NCBI RefSeq assembly: GCF_002934265.1
Contig: NZ_PTIX01000018.1
Location: 62,001 to 126,000 of the forward strand
From: Actinokineospora auranticolor
Lineage (GTDB): Bacteria > Actinomycetota > Actinomycetes > Mycobacteriales > Pseudonocardiaceae
Direction of reading: 5' to 3'
DNA: 64,000 nt
Position numbers and translations under genes: made by a program. Every line of letters starts with the position of its first letter. The stretch's first letter is position 1. This document shows positions 35,360 through 44,036 of the stretch, piece by piece. The notes beneath the pieces were generated by a model. The model saw nothing but the letters and a program-made list of their open reading frames with translations, made no database searches and was not told the origin of the DNA.

Positions 35360-36469
35360 TCATCCGGCCGCGTCGTCGCGCGCTTTCACCTCACCGCGCA
35401 GCACCGCCGCCAGGTCGTAGTTGGCGGGCTCCTCCAACTGCTCGTAGTTGCACGACGCGGGCTCGCGGTCCGGCCGCCACCGCTGGAACTGCGCGGTGTG
35501 CCGGAACCGGCTCGGGTAGCCGCCCTCGGTGTGCTCGTACGCCACCTCGACGACCCGCTCCAGCCGCAGCGGCACCCACGGCTGCTCCGTCGTGCGCCAG
35601 CGGCTGACCGCGCCGGGCACCCGCGCCCCGTCGGACTGCGCGCCGCTGACCCACGGGTGGTTCGCGCCGCCGTTGACCATCAGCTCCGCCAGGTCGGTCG
35701 CCAGCTCGCGGCGGGTCGCGACCGGGAACGCGCCGACGACCCCGACGTGGTTCAGGTCGCCGGACCGGTCGTACAACCCCAGCATCAACGACCCGACGGA
35801 CTCACCCGGCGAACTCCCCTTGTGCCACCGCAACCCGGCGACCACGCAGTCGGCCGTCCGCGAGTGCTTGAACTTCAGCATCGTCCGCTTGTTCGGCGTG
35901 TACGGCCCGCGCGACGGCTTGCCGATCACCCCGTCCAGCCCCGCGCCCTCGAAGATGGTGAACCACTGCCGCGCCAGCTCCGGGTCGTCCGTCGCGGGTG
36001 TCAGGTGCACGCGGTCGGTGAAGGTGAGCGCGCTCTCCAGCAGCCGCCGCCGGTCGCGCGCGCCGACGTCGAGGTAGCTGTCGTCGTCCAGCGCCAGCAG
36101 GTCGAACGCGATGAACCGTGACGGCGTCTGCTCGGCGAGCATGCTCACCCGGCTCGCGGCCGGGTGGATGCGCTCGGCCAGCGCGTCGAAGTCCAACCGC
36201 CCGTTCCGGTCGACCACCAGCTCACCGTCGATGACCACGCGGTCGGGCAACGCCGCTTCCAGCGCCGTCACCAACTCGGGGAAGTACCGGTTGAGCGGTT
36301 TGCCCGAACGCGACTGGAGCGTCAGCTCGCGGCCGTCGCGGAAGACCAGGCAGCGGAAACCGTCCCACTTGGGTTCGAACACCAGTCCGGCGTCGTCCGG
36401 GATGGACGGTGCGGGTTTGGCGAGCATCGGTTGGACCGGTGGGGTCAGCGGAAGGGCCACGCGCCCCAT
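35360..36469 (-). CDS. ligC: ATP-dependent DNA ligase, LigC-like
   Basis: This nick-sealing ligase of 369 residues consists of nucleotidyltransferase and OB-fold domains. The adenylated Lys lies in motif I, EPKWDGFR (about residue 34). Motif III region reads RFIAFDLLAL, motif IV GLDGVIGKP and motif V TMLKFKHSRTADC. The length equals that of mycobacterial LigC. It probably works with the Prim-PolC-like protein encoded 6 kb upstream. No Ku gene is in the window. ATG 36469 begins MGRVALPLTPPVQPMLA. Confidence 0.92.
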   Translation of the reverse strand: MGRVALPLTPPVQPMLAKPAPSIPDDAGLVFEPKWDGFRCLVFRDGRELTLQSRSGKPLNRYFPELVTALEAALPDRVVIDGELVVDRNGRLDFDALAERIHPAASRVSMLAEQTPSRFIAFDLLALDDDSYLDVGARDRRRLLESALTFTDRVHLTPATDDPELARQWFTIFEGAGLDGVIGKPSRGPYTPNKRTMLKFKHSRTADCVVAGLRWHKGSSPGESVGSLMLGLYDRSGDLNHVGVVGAFPVATRRELATDLAELMVNGGANHPWVSGAQSDGARVPGAVSRWRTTEQPWVPLRLERVVEVAYEHTEGGYPSRFRHTAQFQRWRPDREPASCNYEQLEEPANYDLAAVLRGEVKARDDAAG

Positions 36470-36507
36470 ACTGCCTTGTCAGCGGGCGGACCGCCGGTGT
36501 TCGCGCG

Positions 36508-37293
36508 TTACGGGCGGCAGGCGCGCCGGTAGCGGAGCATGAGGAACCCGTTGTCGGTCAGCACCGACGCCAAGTCCAGACCAACCGGCACCGAGGTCGG
36601 CGCGCCCGTCGCGATCCGGCCCGCGCCACCGCCCGCGAGCACGGGGGAGACCGTCAGGCACATCTGGTCGACCAGGTCCGCCTCGACCAACGCCCCCAGC
36701 AGCCGGGGGCCGCCCTCGCACGTCACCCGCCGCAGCCCGCGCTCGGCCAGCGCGGCCAACGCGAACCGCAGGTCGACGGTCTCCGCGCCCGCCACGATCA
36801 CGTCCGCCCCCGCCGACGCGAGCGCCGCGCGCCGGTCGGCGGGCGCCGACGCGGTGGTGACGACGATCGGCGGCACGGTCGTGTCGGTGACGATCGGCGC
36901 GTCCGGGGCCACCGAGCCGCGCGCGGTGACGACCGCGATCGGTGGCAGCGGGCTCAGCCCCAGCCGCGCCCGCCGCTCCCGGCGGACCTCGGTCCGCTTG
37001 ACCCCCCGGTACCCCTCCGCCGACGCCGTGCCCCAGCCCACCAGCACCACGTCGGCCAGGTCGCGGCCCAGGGAGAACACCTTCTTGTCGGCCGGGCTGG
37101 ACAGCCCCGCCGACAGCCCGTCCACCGCGACCGCCCCGTCGACGCTGCTGACGAAGTTGGTCTGCACCCAGGCCCGGTCCAGGTCGGGCGGGTAGTCGTA
37201 GAGCCGCTCCAACTCGGTGTCGTCCACCACAGCCGCGTGGGCCGCGGCGGGCTGACCTGGGGAAACCGGTGATAACGGATAAAGCCTCTGCAC
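36508..37293 (-). CDS. RibD-like (pyrimidine) reductase domain protein
   Basis: This 261-residue NADPH-dependent reductase of the dihydrofolate-reductase fold resembles the RibD C-terminal domain (mycobacterial Rv2671 from memory). Motifs include WVQTNFVSSVDGAVAVDG near the N-terminus, DVVLVGWGTASAEGY (about 90) and CEGGPRLLGALVEADLVDQ (about 200). GTG 37293 (MQRLYPLSP after initiation) is taken as start; GTG 37314 and an ATG at 37329 overlapping the zapE start are alternatives. Codon 6 or so is a rare TTA Leu. It may act on riboflavin or folate-type substrates; this is not known. Confidence 0.85.
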   Translation of the reverse strand: MQRLYPLSPVSPGQPAAAHAAVVDDTELERLYDYPPDLDRAWVQTNFVSSVDGAVAVDGLSAGLSSPADKKVFSLGRDLADVVLVGWGTASAEGYRGVKRTEVRRERRARLGLSPLPPIAVVTARGSVAPDAPIVTDTTVPPIVVTTASAPADRRAALASAGADVIVAGAETVDLRFALAALAERGLRRVTCEGGPRLLGALVEADLVDQMCLTVSPVLAGGGAGRIATGAPTSVPVGLDLASVLTDNGFLMLRYRRACRP

Positions 37294-37327
37294 GGCACCA
37301 TCAGAGCACGCCACTACGCTGCCCGGC

Positions 37328-38350
37328 ATGTCCGCCCGTCTCGTCGACCGCGCGCCCGTGGTCGGGCCCGAGGAACTCGTCGCCGAACTGGTCCCGCCGC
37401 CGCGCTTCGACGCGGTCCGGTTCGACACGTACCTGCCCAACCCCGACGAACCCAGCCAGGCCGCCGCCGTGCGCGACTGCGCGGCCTTCGCCACCCGGGT
37501 CGGGTCCCGCGACGGCGGCGGGTCGCTGTTGCGGCGCGTGTTCAAGGCCGCGAAGGCCGAGGGCAGACCGGGCCTCTACCTCGACGGCGGTTTCGGCGTC
37601 GGCAAGACCCACCTGCTCGCGTCGCTGTGGCACGCGGTGCCGGGGACCAAGTCGTACGGCACGTTCGTCGAGCTGACCAACCTGGTCGGCGCGCTGGGCT
37701 TCCGCGAGGCCGTCGCCCGGCTCGGCGAGCACCGGCTGCTCGCCATCGACGAGTTCGAGCTCGACGACCCGGGCGACACCATGCTGGTCACCCGGCTGCT
37801 GACCGAGCTGACCGACGCGGGCGTCGTGGTCGCGGCGACCTCCAACACGCTGCCGGACAAGCTGGGCGAGGGCCGCTTCGCCGCGGACGACTTCCTGCGC
37901 GAGATCCAGGCCCTGTCGTCCCGGTTCACCGTGGTCCGCGTCGACGGGCCGGACTACCGGCACCGCGGCCTGCCGGACGCGCCCCCGCCGACCGACGACG
38001 CGGGGCTCGCGGCGAGCGCGGCGGGCATCCCGGGGTCCACTGTGGACGATTTCGACGGGCTGTGCGCGCACCTGGCGACCCTGCACCCGTCCCGCTACGG
38101 CAAGCTCGTCGACGGCGTGGCCGCGGTGCACCTCCGGGGCGTACGACCACTGTCCGCACAGGATGTGGCACTGCGCGTGGTCGCCTTCGCCGACCGCCTC
38201 TACGACCGCGCCATCCCGGTGGTGGTCTCCGGCGACCCGGTCTCCGCCCTCTTCACCGAGGAAATGCTGCGCGGCGGCTACCGCAAGAAGTACCTCCGCG
38301 CCGTCAGCCGCCTGGTCGCCCTGTCCCGCGACGCCGCGAAGCTCGGCTAG
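37328..38350 (+). CDS. zapE: ZapE/AFG1-family ATPase, cell division protein
   Basis: This 340-residue AAA-like ATPase has Walker A GGFGVGKTH (residues 87-95), Walker B LLAIDEFEL (about 140) and sensor AATSNTLPDKL. In E. coli ZapE binds FtsZ rings. ATG 37328 lies in the palindrome CATG, so a minus-strand ATG in the RibD frame overlaps it. There is no ribosome-binding site, but TACGCT (37315-37320) sits about 8 bases ahead, which suggests a leaderless mRNA. It is divergent from the RibD-like gene, as in mycobacteria (from memory). Confidence 0.92.
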   Translation: MSARLVDRAPVVGPEELVAELVPPPRFDAVRFDTYLPNPDEPSQAAAVRDCAAFATRVGSRDGGGSLLRRVFKAAKAEGRPGLYLDGGFGVGKTHLLASLWHAVPGTKSYGTFVELTNLVGALGFREAVARLGEHRLLAIDEFELDDPGDTMLVTRLLTELTDAGVVVAATSNTLPDKLGEGRFAADDFLREIQALSSRFTVVRVDGPDYRHRGLPDAPPPTDDAGLAASAAGIPGSTVDDFDGLCAHLATLHPSRYGKLVDGVAAVHLRGVRPLSAQDVALRVVAFADRLYDRAIPVVVSGDPVSALFTEEMLRGGYRKKYLRAVSRLVALSRDAAKLG

Positions 38351-38541
38351 GAGCGCCTGCGGCCGGGCTTGGCGTCGGGGGTGCGGTGCTCGTCGATCAA
38401 CGCCCAGACCGACACACCGGTACCCGACTCGGGTTCGCTGCGCTGTCGGGTTCGCGGTTGCGGGTCTGTCTTGTCCGACTGTGCTGCGCTGAGGAGTTCC
38501 TGGCGTATCTGGTCGTAGATGGGTGTGTCGGTCACCGCCAT
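38347..38541 (-). CDS. Small hypothetical protein (64 aa)
   Basis: The peptide begins MAVTDTPIYDQIRQELLSAA and ends DEHRTPDAKPGRRRS. It is hydrophilic, charged, without membrane segments. It overlaps the zapE stop by 4 bases in convergent orientation. GGAAAGG directly precedes ATG 38541. I have seen similar short proteins next to zapE in related actinomycetes, but this is memory only. Function is unknown. Confidence 0.6.
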   Translation of the reverse strand: MAVTDTPIYDQIRQELLSAAQSDKTDPQPRTRQRSEPESGTGVSVWALIDEHRTPDAKPGRRRS

Positions 38542-38571
38542 CCTTTCCGTTCGCGCGGAGGCCCTGCCAGG

Positions 38572-39282
38572 TTACGCACGGTACGCCTGTTCACGTGTGA
38601 GGCGGCGCGCCGGGTGTGTCCCGGGGAGCAGGTCGAGCAGCGCCGCGACGGTGATCACCCCGCCGGTCGCCCAGAAGAATGACCCCACGGAATCGGTGAG
38701 GTAGTGGTACCGCAGACCCACGATCGCGCTCACCGCCACGGCCGTCAGGACGACCGTGACCGCCCCGCACACGACCGTCTGCTTGAGCCGTTCCCCGGCG
38801 GGCGCGTTGGCGACTACCACCAGCGTCAACACAACCAGGATCGAGACGAGCGTCGTCGTGTGCCCGCTCGGGTAGGCCAGGTAACCGTCGTGCGTCCGTC
38901 CGACCACCGGCTTGAGCACCCACGAGTTCACCCCCGCGGTCACCACCGGCCCCAACACGCACAGTGACGCCACCCGGTAACGACGCCTCCAAAGAGCGAT
39001 GATCGCCATGACCACAATCACAGTGATCATGGCAGGCGGCCGCGACGCGTTGGACAGCGGTTCGGCCACCCCGGGCAGCGCGGAGAACACCCAGTCGGCC
39101 ACCCGGAACGCGGCCCGGTCGAGCGGCCCGGCGGTCCGCTCGTTGGCCACGTCCCGCCCGATCGCCGCCACGACGCCGAACGACACGGCCGCCACCCCCA
39201 CCGCCGGGATGATCAAAGCCTTGGGCAACAGTCGGTTCGGCTCCACGGGAATCACTATGCCGGGTCGGTTGTGTACGAGCAT
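38572..39282 (-). CDS. PAP2-family membrane phosphatase
   Basis: This 236-residue integral membrane protein is a type 2 phosphatidic-acid phosphatase. The three active-site motifs are LKPVVGRTHDG (K-x6-R type), AYPSGHTTTL and LRYHYLTDSVGSF (SR-x5-H-x3-D type). Five or six hydrophobic segments surround them. It may dephosphorylate phosphatidic acid or undecaprenyl pyrophosphate. ATG 39282 is the longest start; shorter ones near residue 10 are possible. It stands alone, 30 bases from the small gene ahead of it in the same direction. Confidence 0.88.
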   Translation of the reverse strand: MLVHNRPGIVIPVEPNRLLPKALIIPAVGVAAVSFGVVAAIGRDVANERTAGPLDRAAFRVADWVFSALPGVAEPLSNASRPPAMITVIVVMAIIALWRRRYRVASLCVLGPVVTAGVNSWVLKPVVGRTHDGYLAYPSGHTTTLVSILVVLTLVVVANAPAGERLKQTVVCGAVTVVLTAVAVSAIVGLRYHYLTDSVGSFFWATGGVITVAALLDLLPGTHPARRLTREQAYRA

Positions 39283-39335
39283 GACCGGTTACGTGAGGGT
39301 CCGGTGCAGATCACCCAACCCCTCACCCGACTTCT

Positions 39336-39783
39336 TCATCCAACGTCGACCGAACACCCCCGCAACTCCCGCAGGAGCTGTGGCGCCCGAACCCACCGCA
39401 GGCAAGGATCGTCCAACCCCACGGTCACGTCCCCCGCGACAACCGGCTTGCCCGCCCCGGGCACATACCGCTCCCCCTGCACCCCTGCGATGTCATGCCG
39501 CCTAACGCGGACCAAAACGTGCCCCCGCCAAAAAGCCGGACAAAGCCTCGTGGCCAACTCCGCACACCGGCGGCTCGGCCGCCGCCATGCCCTCGGGCCA
39601 GCCGTCCCAGTCCTGGCGGTGGTCGAGCAGCAACCACAGCACCCCGTCGGCGGACTGATCGGCCGCCTTCCCGCACACCTGGCAAAGAAGTCGTCGCATG
39701 GCCCGCCGCTGCCGCAGCGGGTGAACCTGCCCGAAGAGCGGCCACCCCACACCCGGCCGCGACGCCATCCGCTGCCGCACCAC
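39336..39783 (-). pseudogene. Frameshifted small CxxC zinc-protein gene
   Basis: From GTG 39783 the frame reads GWPLFGQVHPLRQRRAM, then LLCQVCGKAAD, LWLLLDHRQDWDGWPEG and EPPVC, a pattern I recall from a small actinomycete protein family with two CxxC knuckles. Near 39560-39567 the similarity jumps to another frame: CAELATRLCPAFWRGH, then VRVRRHDIAGVQGERYVPG to the stop at 39336. The jump removes about 8 bases and destroys the second CxxC. It is probably an inactivated gene; a sequencing error is possible. Confidence 0.5.
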
Positions 39784-39841
39784 GCCGGGCGTCGCCGGAA
39801 AGCGGTCGCGCCCACCCGCCCCGGTCCGCCACCATGCGCGG

Positions 39842-41464
39842 GTGGGTCATCTTGATGCCAGTGGGCTCTCCTGCACGCTCCCCGACGGGCGCGTGCTCTT
39901 CCGCGACGCCGGTCTCAAGGTCGGCGCGGGCCAGGTCGTCGCTGTCGTGGGCGAGAACGGGGCCGGGAAGACGACCCTGCTGCGGATCATCTCCGGCGAC
40001 CTGACCTCCCCCGACGGCGGCGTCTCCGTCAAGGGCGGTCTCGCCGTGATGCCCCAGTTCGTCGGCTCCGTCCGCGACGACCGCTCGGTCCGCGACCTCC
40101 TCCTCTCCGTCGCCCCCCAGCCGCTCCGCCGGGCGGCGGCCGAGCTGGACCGGCTCGAGCTCGCCCTCATGGACACCGACGACGAGGACACCCAGCTCCG
40201 CTACGCCGCCGCCCTGGTCGACTACGACGAGGCGGGCGGCTACACCACCGAGGTCACCTGGGACACCGTCACCACCGCGGCCCTCGGCGTCGGCTACGAC
40301 AAGGCCCGCTTCCGCGAGGTCCGCACCCTCTCCGGCGGCGAGCAGAAGCGCCTCGTCCTGGAGGCCCTGCTCCGCGGCCGCGAACAGGTCCTGCTCCTCG
40401 ACGAGCCCGACAACTACCTCGACGTCCCCGGCAAGCGCTGGCTGGAGGAGCGGCTCGCCGAGACCGCGAAGGCCGTGCTGCTCATCAGCCACGACCGCGA
40501 ACTCCTCAACGCCGTCGCCACCCACGTCGTCACCGTCGAGGCCGGGACCGCGTGGACGCACGCGGGCGGCTTCGCCACCTGGCACGACGCGCGCGAGGCC
40601 CGCTGGGACCGCATCGCCGAGCAGCAGCGCCGGTGGGACGAGGAGCACGCCAAACTCAAGGAGCTGGTCCGCTCCCTGCAACGCGCCGCCACCATGAGCG
40701 ACGTCATGGCGGGCCGCTACCGCGCCGCCCAGACCCGGCTGCGCAAGTTCGAGGAGGCGGGCCCGCCGCCGGTCCCGCCCAAACCGCAACGCGTCAAGCC
40801 GCGCCTGCGCGGTGGTCGCACCGGCATCCGCGCGATCACGTGCGAGAACCTCGAACTCACCGGCCTCATGAAGCCCTTCGACACCGAGGTCTTCTTCGGC
40901 GACCGCCTGGCCGTCCTGGGGTCCAACGGCTCCGGCAAGAGCCACTTCCTGCGCCTGCTGTCCGATCAGGACAGCGTCGCCCACACCGGCGTCTGCCGCC
41001 TCGGCGCGCGCGTCGTCCCGGGCCTGTTCGCCCAGACGCACCAGCACCCCGAGTGGCACGGCAAGACCCTCGCCACCATCCTCTGGCACGGCGACGACAC
41101 CCGCGCGGGCCTCGACCGGGGTTCCGCCGCCGCGACCCTCAGCCGATACGGCCTGGCCGCGTCCGGCGACCAGCTCTTCGAAACCCTGTCCGGCGGCCAA
41201 CAGGCCAGGTTCCAGATCCTCCTCCTCGAACTCTCCGGCGCCACACTCCTCCTGCTCGACGAACCGACGGACAACCTCGACCTCCACTCCGCCGAAGCCC
41301 TCCAAGACGCCCTCGAGGCCTACGAGGGCACAGTCGTGGCGGTAACCCACGACCGCTGGTTCGCCCGCACCTTCAACCGCTACCTCATCTTCCGCACCGA
41401 CGGCACCGTCGCCGAGTCCCCGACGCCCGTCTGGGACGAAGCCCGGGTCCAACGATCTCGCTGA
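39842..41464 (+). CDS. ABC-F family ATPase
   Basis: This soluble 540-residue protein has two ABC ATPase domains without membrane segments: Walker A GENGAGKTT (about 37) and GSNGSGKSH (about 359), signatures LSGGEQKR (about 167) and LSGGQQAR (about 452), and Walker B VLLLDEPDNYLD and LLLLDEPTDNLD. The linker (about 240-310) is helical and basic. ABC-F proteins act on ribosomes and can protect against antibiotics such as macrolides or lincosamides. GTG 39842 begins the conserved MGHLDA-type start. The 3' end is duplicated in decayed form behind the gene. Confidence 0.92.
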   Translation: MGHLDASGLSCTLPDGRVLFRDAGLKVGAGQVVAVVGENGAGKTTLLRIISGDLTSPDGGVSVKGGLAVMPQFVGSVRDDRSVRDLLLSVAPQPLRRAAAELDRLELALMDTDDEDTQLRYAAALVDYDEAGGYTTEVTWDTVTTAALGVGYDKARFREVRTLSGGEQKRLVLEALLRGREQVLLLDEPDNYLDVPGKRWLEERLAETAKAVLLISHDRELLNAVATHVVTVEAGTAWTHAGGFATWHDAREARWDRIAEQQRRWDEEHAKLKELVRSLQRAATMSDVMAGRYRAAQTRLRKFEEAGPPPVPPKPQRVKPRLRGGRTGIRAITCENLELTGLMKPFDTEVFFGDRLAVLGSNGSGKSHFLRLLSDQDSVAHTGVCRLGARVVPGLFAQTHQHPEWHGKTLATILWHGDDTRAGLDRGSAAATLSRYGLAASGDQLFETLSGGQQARFQILLLELSGATLLLLDEPTDNLDLHSAEALQDALEAYEGTVVAVTHDRWFARTFNRYLIFRTDGTVAESPTPVWDEARVQRSR

Positions 41465-41700
41465 CTCGCGCGGGCTTTCGGCTCAAGCTCCACCCGCGCA
41501 CGCCACGGGGGTCGGCCTGTACCGGGCTGGCTGGTTCGCCCGCACCGTCAACCGCTACCTCATCTTCGGCACCGTCGCCGAGTCCTCGACGCCCAGTGGG
41601 ATGAGGCCCGAGTCCAGCGGCCCCACGGGAGCTTCTTGGCTCAAGCCCCACCCGCGCACGCCACAGGAGCCAGCCTGCACCGGACCGACTGGTTCGCCCG
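41357..41700 (+). repeat. Decayed tandem copies of the ABC-F gene 3' end
   Basis: The word TGGTTCGCCCG occurs at 41357 (inside the gene), 41532 and 41690. The unit starting at 41532 repeats the last 100 bases of the gene (AACCGCTACCTCATCTTC) and about 70 bases of downstream sequence (GCTCAAG, CCACCCGCGCACGCCAC), with small deletions. The third start keeps only a few bases. The rest of the gap (41701-41944) contains a short tandem repeat of GTTGCCCGTGATGCC near 41797-41826 and otherwise nothing I recognise. Confidence 0.75.
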
Positions 41701-41944
41701 ATTCCCGACCACCGGGTTCCGACGAACCAGCCGACCACCCGCGCGCACCACTCACCGAGCCCATGGACAGTGCCGCCGCTGTCCCGTGAACCCGTTGCCC
41801 GTGATGCCGTTGCCCGTGATGCCGTTGCCGTGAACCCGTTGGTGCCGAAACCGATCCGACTCAGCCCGGTTTCCACGTTACCGACGGCGGCCGACAAAAC
41901 CCGGGGCTCTTCAGTTGCCTGTGGACAACTCGGCGGGATGTGGA

Positions 41945-42589
41945 CTACCGGCGGCGGAGCAGGAATCCGTGCTCCGTCAGGCTCTCCAGGGTGAACTTCT
42001 CCACCATCCGGTGGTCCGGCCGCTCCTCCTTGGCCACGTGCTCGATGTCGAACGCGCCGCCGAAGTAGGCCTCGATCTGGTCCGGGCCGACCGAGAACGG
42101 CGGCGAGGGCAGCGCGGGCCGGTACTCCAGCGTGTTGATGAAGTACCGCGTGCCCGGGGCCGCCAACTCCGTCATGGCCGCCACGTACCGCGGGCGCATC
42201 TCCTCCGGGAACGCGATCAGCGCCGCCCGGTCGTACACCAGGTCGAACTCGCCCACCTCGGCCGGGGACAGCGCGAACACGTCACGGTTCAGGATGGTCA
42301 GGTTGTCCTTGCGGTACACGCCTTCGGGGTCCTCCACAAGAGTGACCCCGTTGTCCGCCATGAACTCCTCGATGGCCTGCGGGACCAGCTCCACACCGAC
42401 CACCGACACCGCCTGCGCGGCGAAGAACAGCATGTCCGCCGTCTTGCCGCACAGCGGGACCAGCACGCGGGCGCCCGCCAGCAGGCCGCGCTCCGCGAGC
42501 ATCCTGGCGTGGGGGTGGACCACCGGGAGGTGGAAGCTGGTCTTGGTGCCGCCCTCGTGCCAGGAATCTATCCAGAATTGGGTTTCCAC
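41945..42589 (-). CDS. Thiopurine S-methyltransferase-like SAM methyltransferase
   Basis: This 214-residue class I methyltransferase begins METQFWIDSWHEGGTKTSFH, a TPMT hallmark. SAM-binding motif I reads RVLVPLCGKTADMLFFA (about residue 42), followed by VVGVELVPQAIEEF and the acidic FDLVYDRAALIAFP (about 115). TPMT-like enzymes in bacteria methylate thiol or selenium compounds. GTG 42589 is the start. It is preceded on the same strand by rocD, with a hairpin between them. Confidence 0.88.
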   Translation of the reverse strand: METQFWIDSWHEGGTKTSFHLPVVHPHARMLAERGLLAGARVLVPLCGKTADMLFFAAQAVSVVGVELVPQAIEEFMADNGVTLVEDPEGVYRKDNLTILNRDVFALSPAEVGEFDLVYDRAALIAFPEEMRPRYVAAMTELAAPGTRYFINTLEYRPALPSPPFSVGPDQIEAYFGGAFDIEHVAKEERPDHRMVEKFTLESLTEHGFLLRRR

Positions 42590-42661
42590 GCGGGGATTCT
42601 GGCAGGACCTGGTTCACCCTAAAGGCTGGATTTTCGGGGACGTGACGTTTTTTCGCCGTGG

Positions 42662-42696
42662 CCGGGCGGCCGGGGCCCTCGCGCGCGGCCGCCCGG
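42662..42696. terminator. Hairpin terminator after rocD
   Basis: CCGGGCGGCC at 42662-42671 pairs perfectly with GGCCGCCCGG at 42687-42696. It lies 6 bases beyond the minus-strand rocD stop. No U-tract follows. Confidence 0.65.
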
Positions 42697-42701
42697 TGTC
42701 C

Positions 42702-43916
42702 TCACGTCCCCAGCACCTCCGCGATCACGTCGACCCCGCGGTCGACCTCCGCCTCGGTCACGACCAGCGGCGGCGCCACCCGCAGCGTGGTCTCCTGGGT
42801 CTCCTTGCACAGCACGCCGCGCGCCATCAGCGCCTCGGACGCCGCCCGGCCGCCCGGGCCGCCGGGCGCGATCTCCACGCCCGCCCACAGCCCGCGCCCC
42901 CGGACCTCCGCGACCCCGCGCCCGACCAGCTCGCCGAGCCGCCGGTGCAGGTGCTCGCCGACGACCCGCGACCGCTCCTGGAACTCGCCGGTGGCCAGCA
43001 GCTTGATCACCGCGCGGCCCACCGCGCACGCCAACGGGTTACCCCCGAAAGTGGAGCCGTGCTCACCGGGGCGCAGCACGCCGAGCACCTCCCGGCGCCC
43101 GACGACCGCCGAGACCGGCAGGATCCCGCCGCCCAGCGCCTTGCCCAGCGTGTACAGGTCCGCGCGCACGCCGTCGTGGTCCAGCGCGAACAGCTCGCCG
43201 GTCCGGGCCAGGCCGGACTGGATCTCGTCCGCGATCAGCAGCACGTTGTTCTCGTCGCACAGCCGCCGCAGCTCCCGCAGGTACCCGGCGGGCGGCACGA
43301 CCACCCCGGCCTCGCCCTGCACCGGCTCGACCAGCACGGCCGCGGTCCGGTCGGTGATCGCGGCCTCGACGGCCTGCGCGTCCCCGTACTTCACCGCGGT
43401 GAACCCCGGGGTGAACGGCCCGAAGTCCGCGCGGGCCACCTCGTCGGTGGAGAACGACACGATCGTGGTCGTCCGGCCGTGGAAGTTCGCGCCCGCGACG
43501 ATGATCTGCGCGGTGTCCTGCGGCACGCCCTTGACCCGGTACGCCCACTTGCGGGCGACCTTGAGCGCCGACTCCACGGCCTCGGCGCCGGAGTTCATCG
43601 GCAGCACGAGGTCGGTCCCGGTCAGCTCCGCCAGCTCGCGGCAGAACGGCCCGAGCTGGTCGTGGTGGAACGCGCGGCTGGTCAGCGTGACCCGGTGCAG
43701 CTGCTCGACCGCCGCCGCGACCAGGGCCGGGTGCCGGTGCCCGAAGTTGAGCGCGGAGTACCCGGCGAGGAAGTCCAGGTAGCGCTTGCCCTGCACGTCG
43801 GTCACCCACGCGCCCTCGGCCTCGGCGATGACCACCGGCAGCGGGTGGTAGTTGTGCGTGCTCCACCGCTCGTCCAGCTCGATGAACGCGGCGGTGGTGG
43901 GAACGGTGGCGGTCAT
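42702..43916 (-). CDS. rocD: Ornithine--oxo-acid aminotransferase
   Basis: This 404-residue class III PLP aminotransferase interconverts ornithine and glutamate semialdehyde in arginine catabolism. It begins with ERWSTHNYHPLPVV, typical of RocD. PLP-site features are MNSGAEAVESALKVARK, GNFHGRT-like ANFHGRTTT, LLIADEIQSGLARTG and the Schiff-base Lys in LGKALGGG (about residue 250). Substrate-binding STFGGNPLACAV is present. No arginase or dimethylargininase gene is next to it. ATG 43916. Confidence 0.95.
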   Translation of the reverse strand: MTATVPTTAAFIELDERWSTHNYHPLPVVIAEAEGAWVTDVQGKRYLDFLAGYSALNFGHRHPALVAAAVEQLHRVTLTSRAFHHDQLGPFCRELAELTGTDLVLPMNSGAEAVESALKVARKWAYRVKGVPQDTAQIIVAGANFHGRTTTIVSFSTDEVARADFGPFTPGFTAVKYGDAQAVEAAITDRTAAVLVEPVQGEAGVVVPPAGYLRELRRLCDENNVLLIADEIQSGLARTGELFALDHDGVRADLYTLGKALGGGILPVSAVVGRREVLGVLRPGEHGSTFGGNPLACAVGRAVIKLLATGEFQERSRVVGEHLHRRLGELVGRGVAEVRGRGLWAGVEIAPGGPGGRAASEALMARGVLCKETQETTLRVAPPLVVTEAEVDRGVDVIAEVLGT

Positions 43917-44036
43917 GCTGCCAGGTTAGGCCCAGGTACGCGGTTGATTCATCCGTGGAGCGTTGCTTCTGCCGCGTGTTCGTTGCGCCATCACCCGATC
44001 TGGTGAGCGAATCGTTGCACCGGACGGGTGGCCCGC

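Noticed and set aside
38036..38050. Recurrent GTCCACTGTGGAC-like words (also near 10450, 30176 and 51637)
   Set aside because: Most lie inside coding sequence and can be explained by codon use for Ser-Thr-Val-Asp or similar strings; too few to claim a genome motif from one window.
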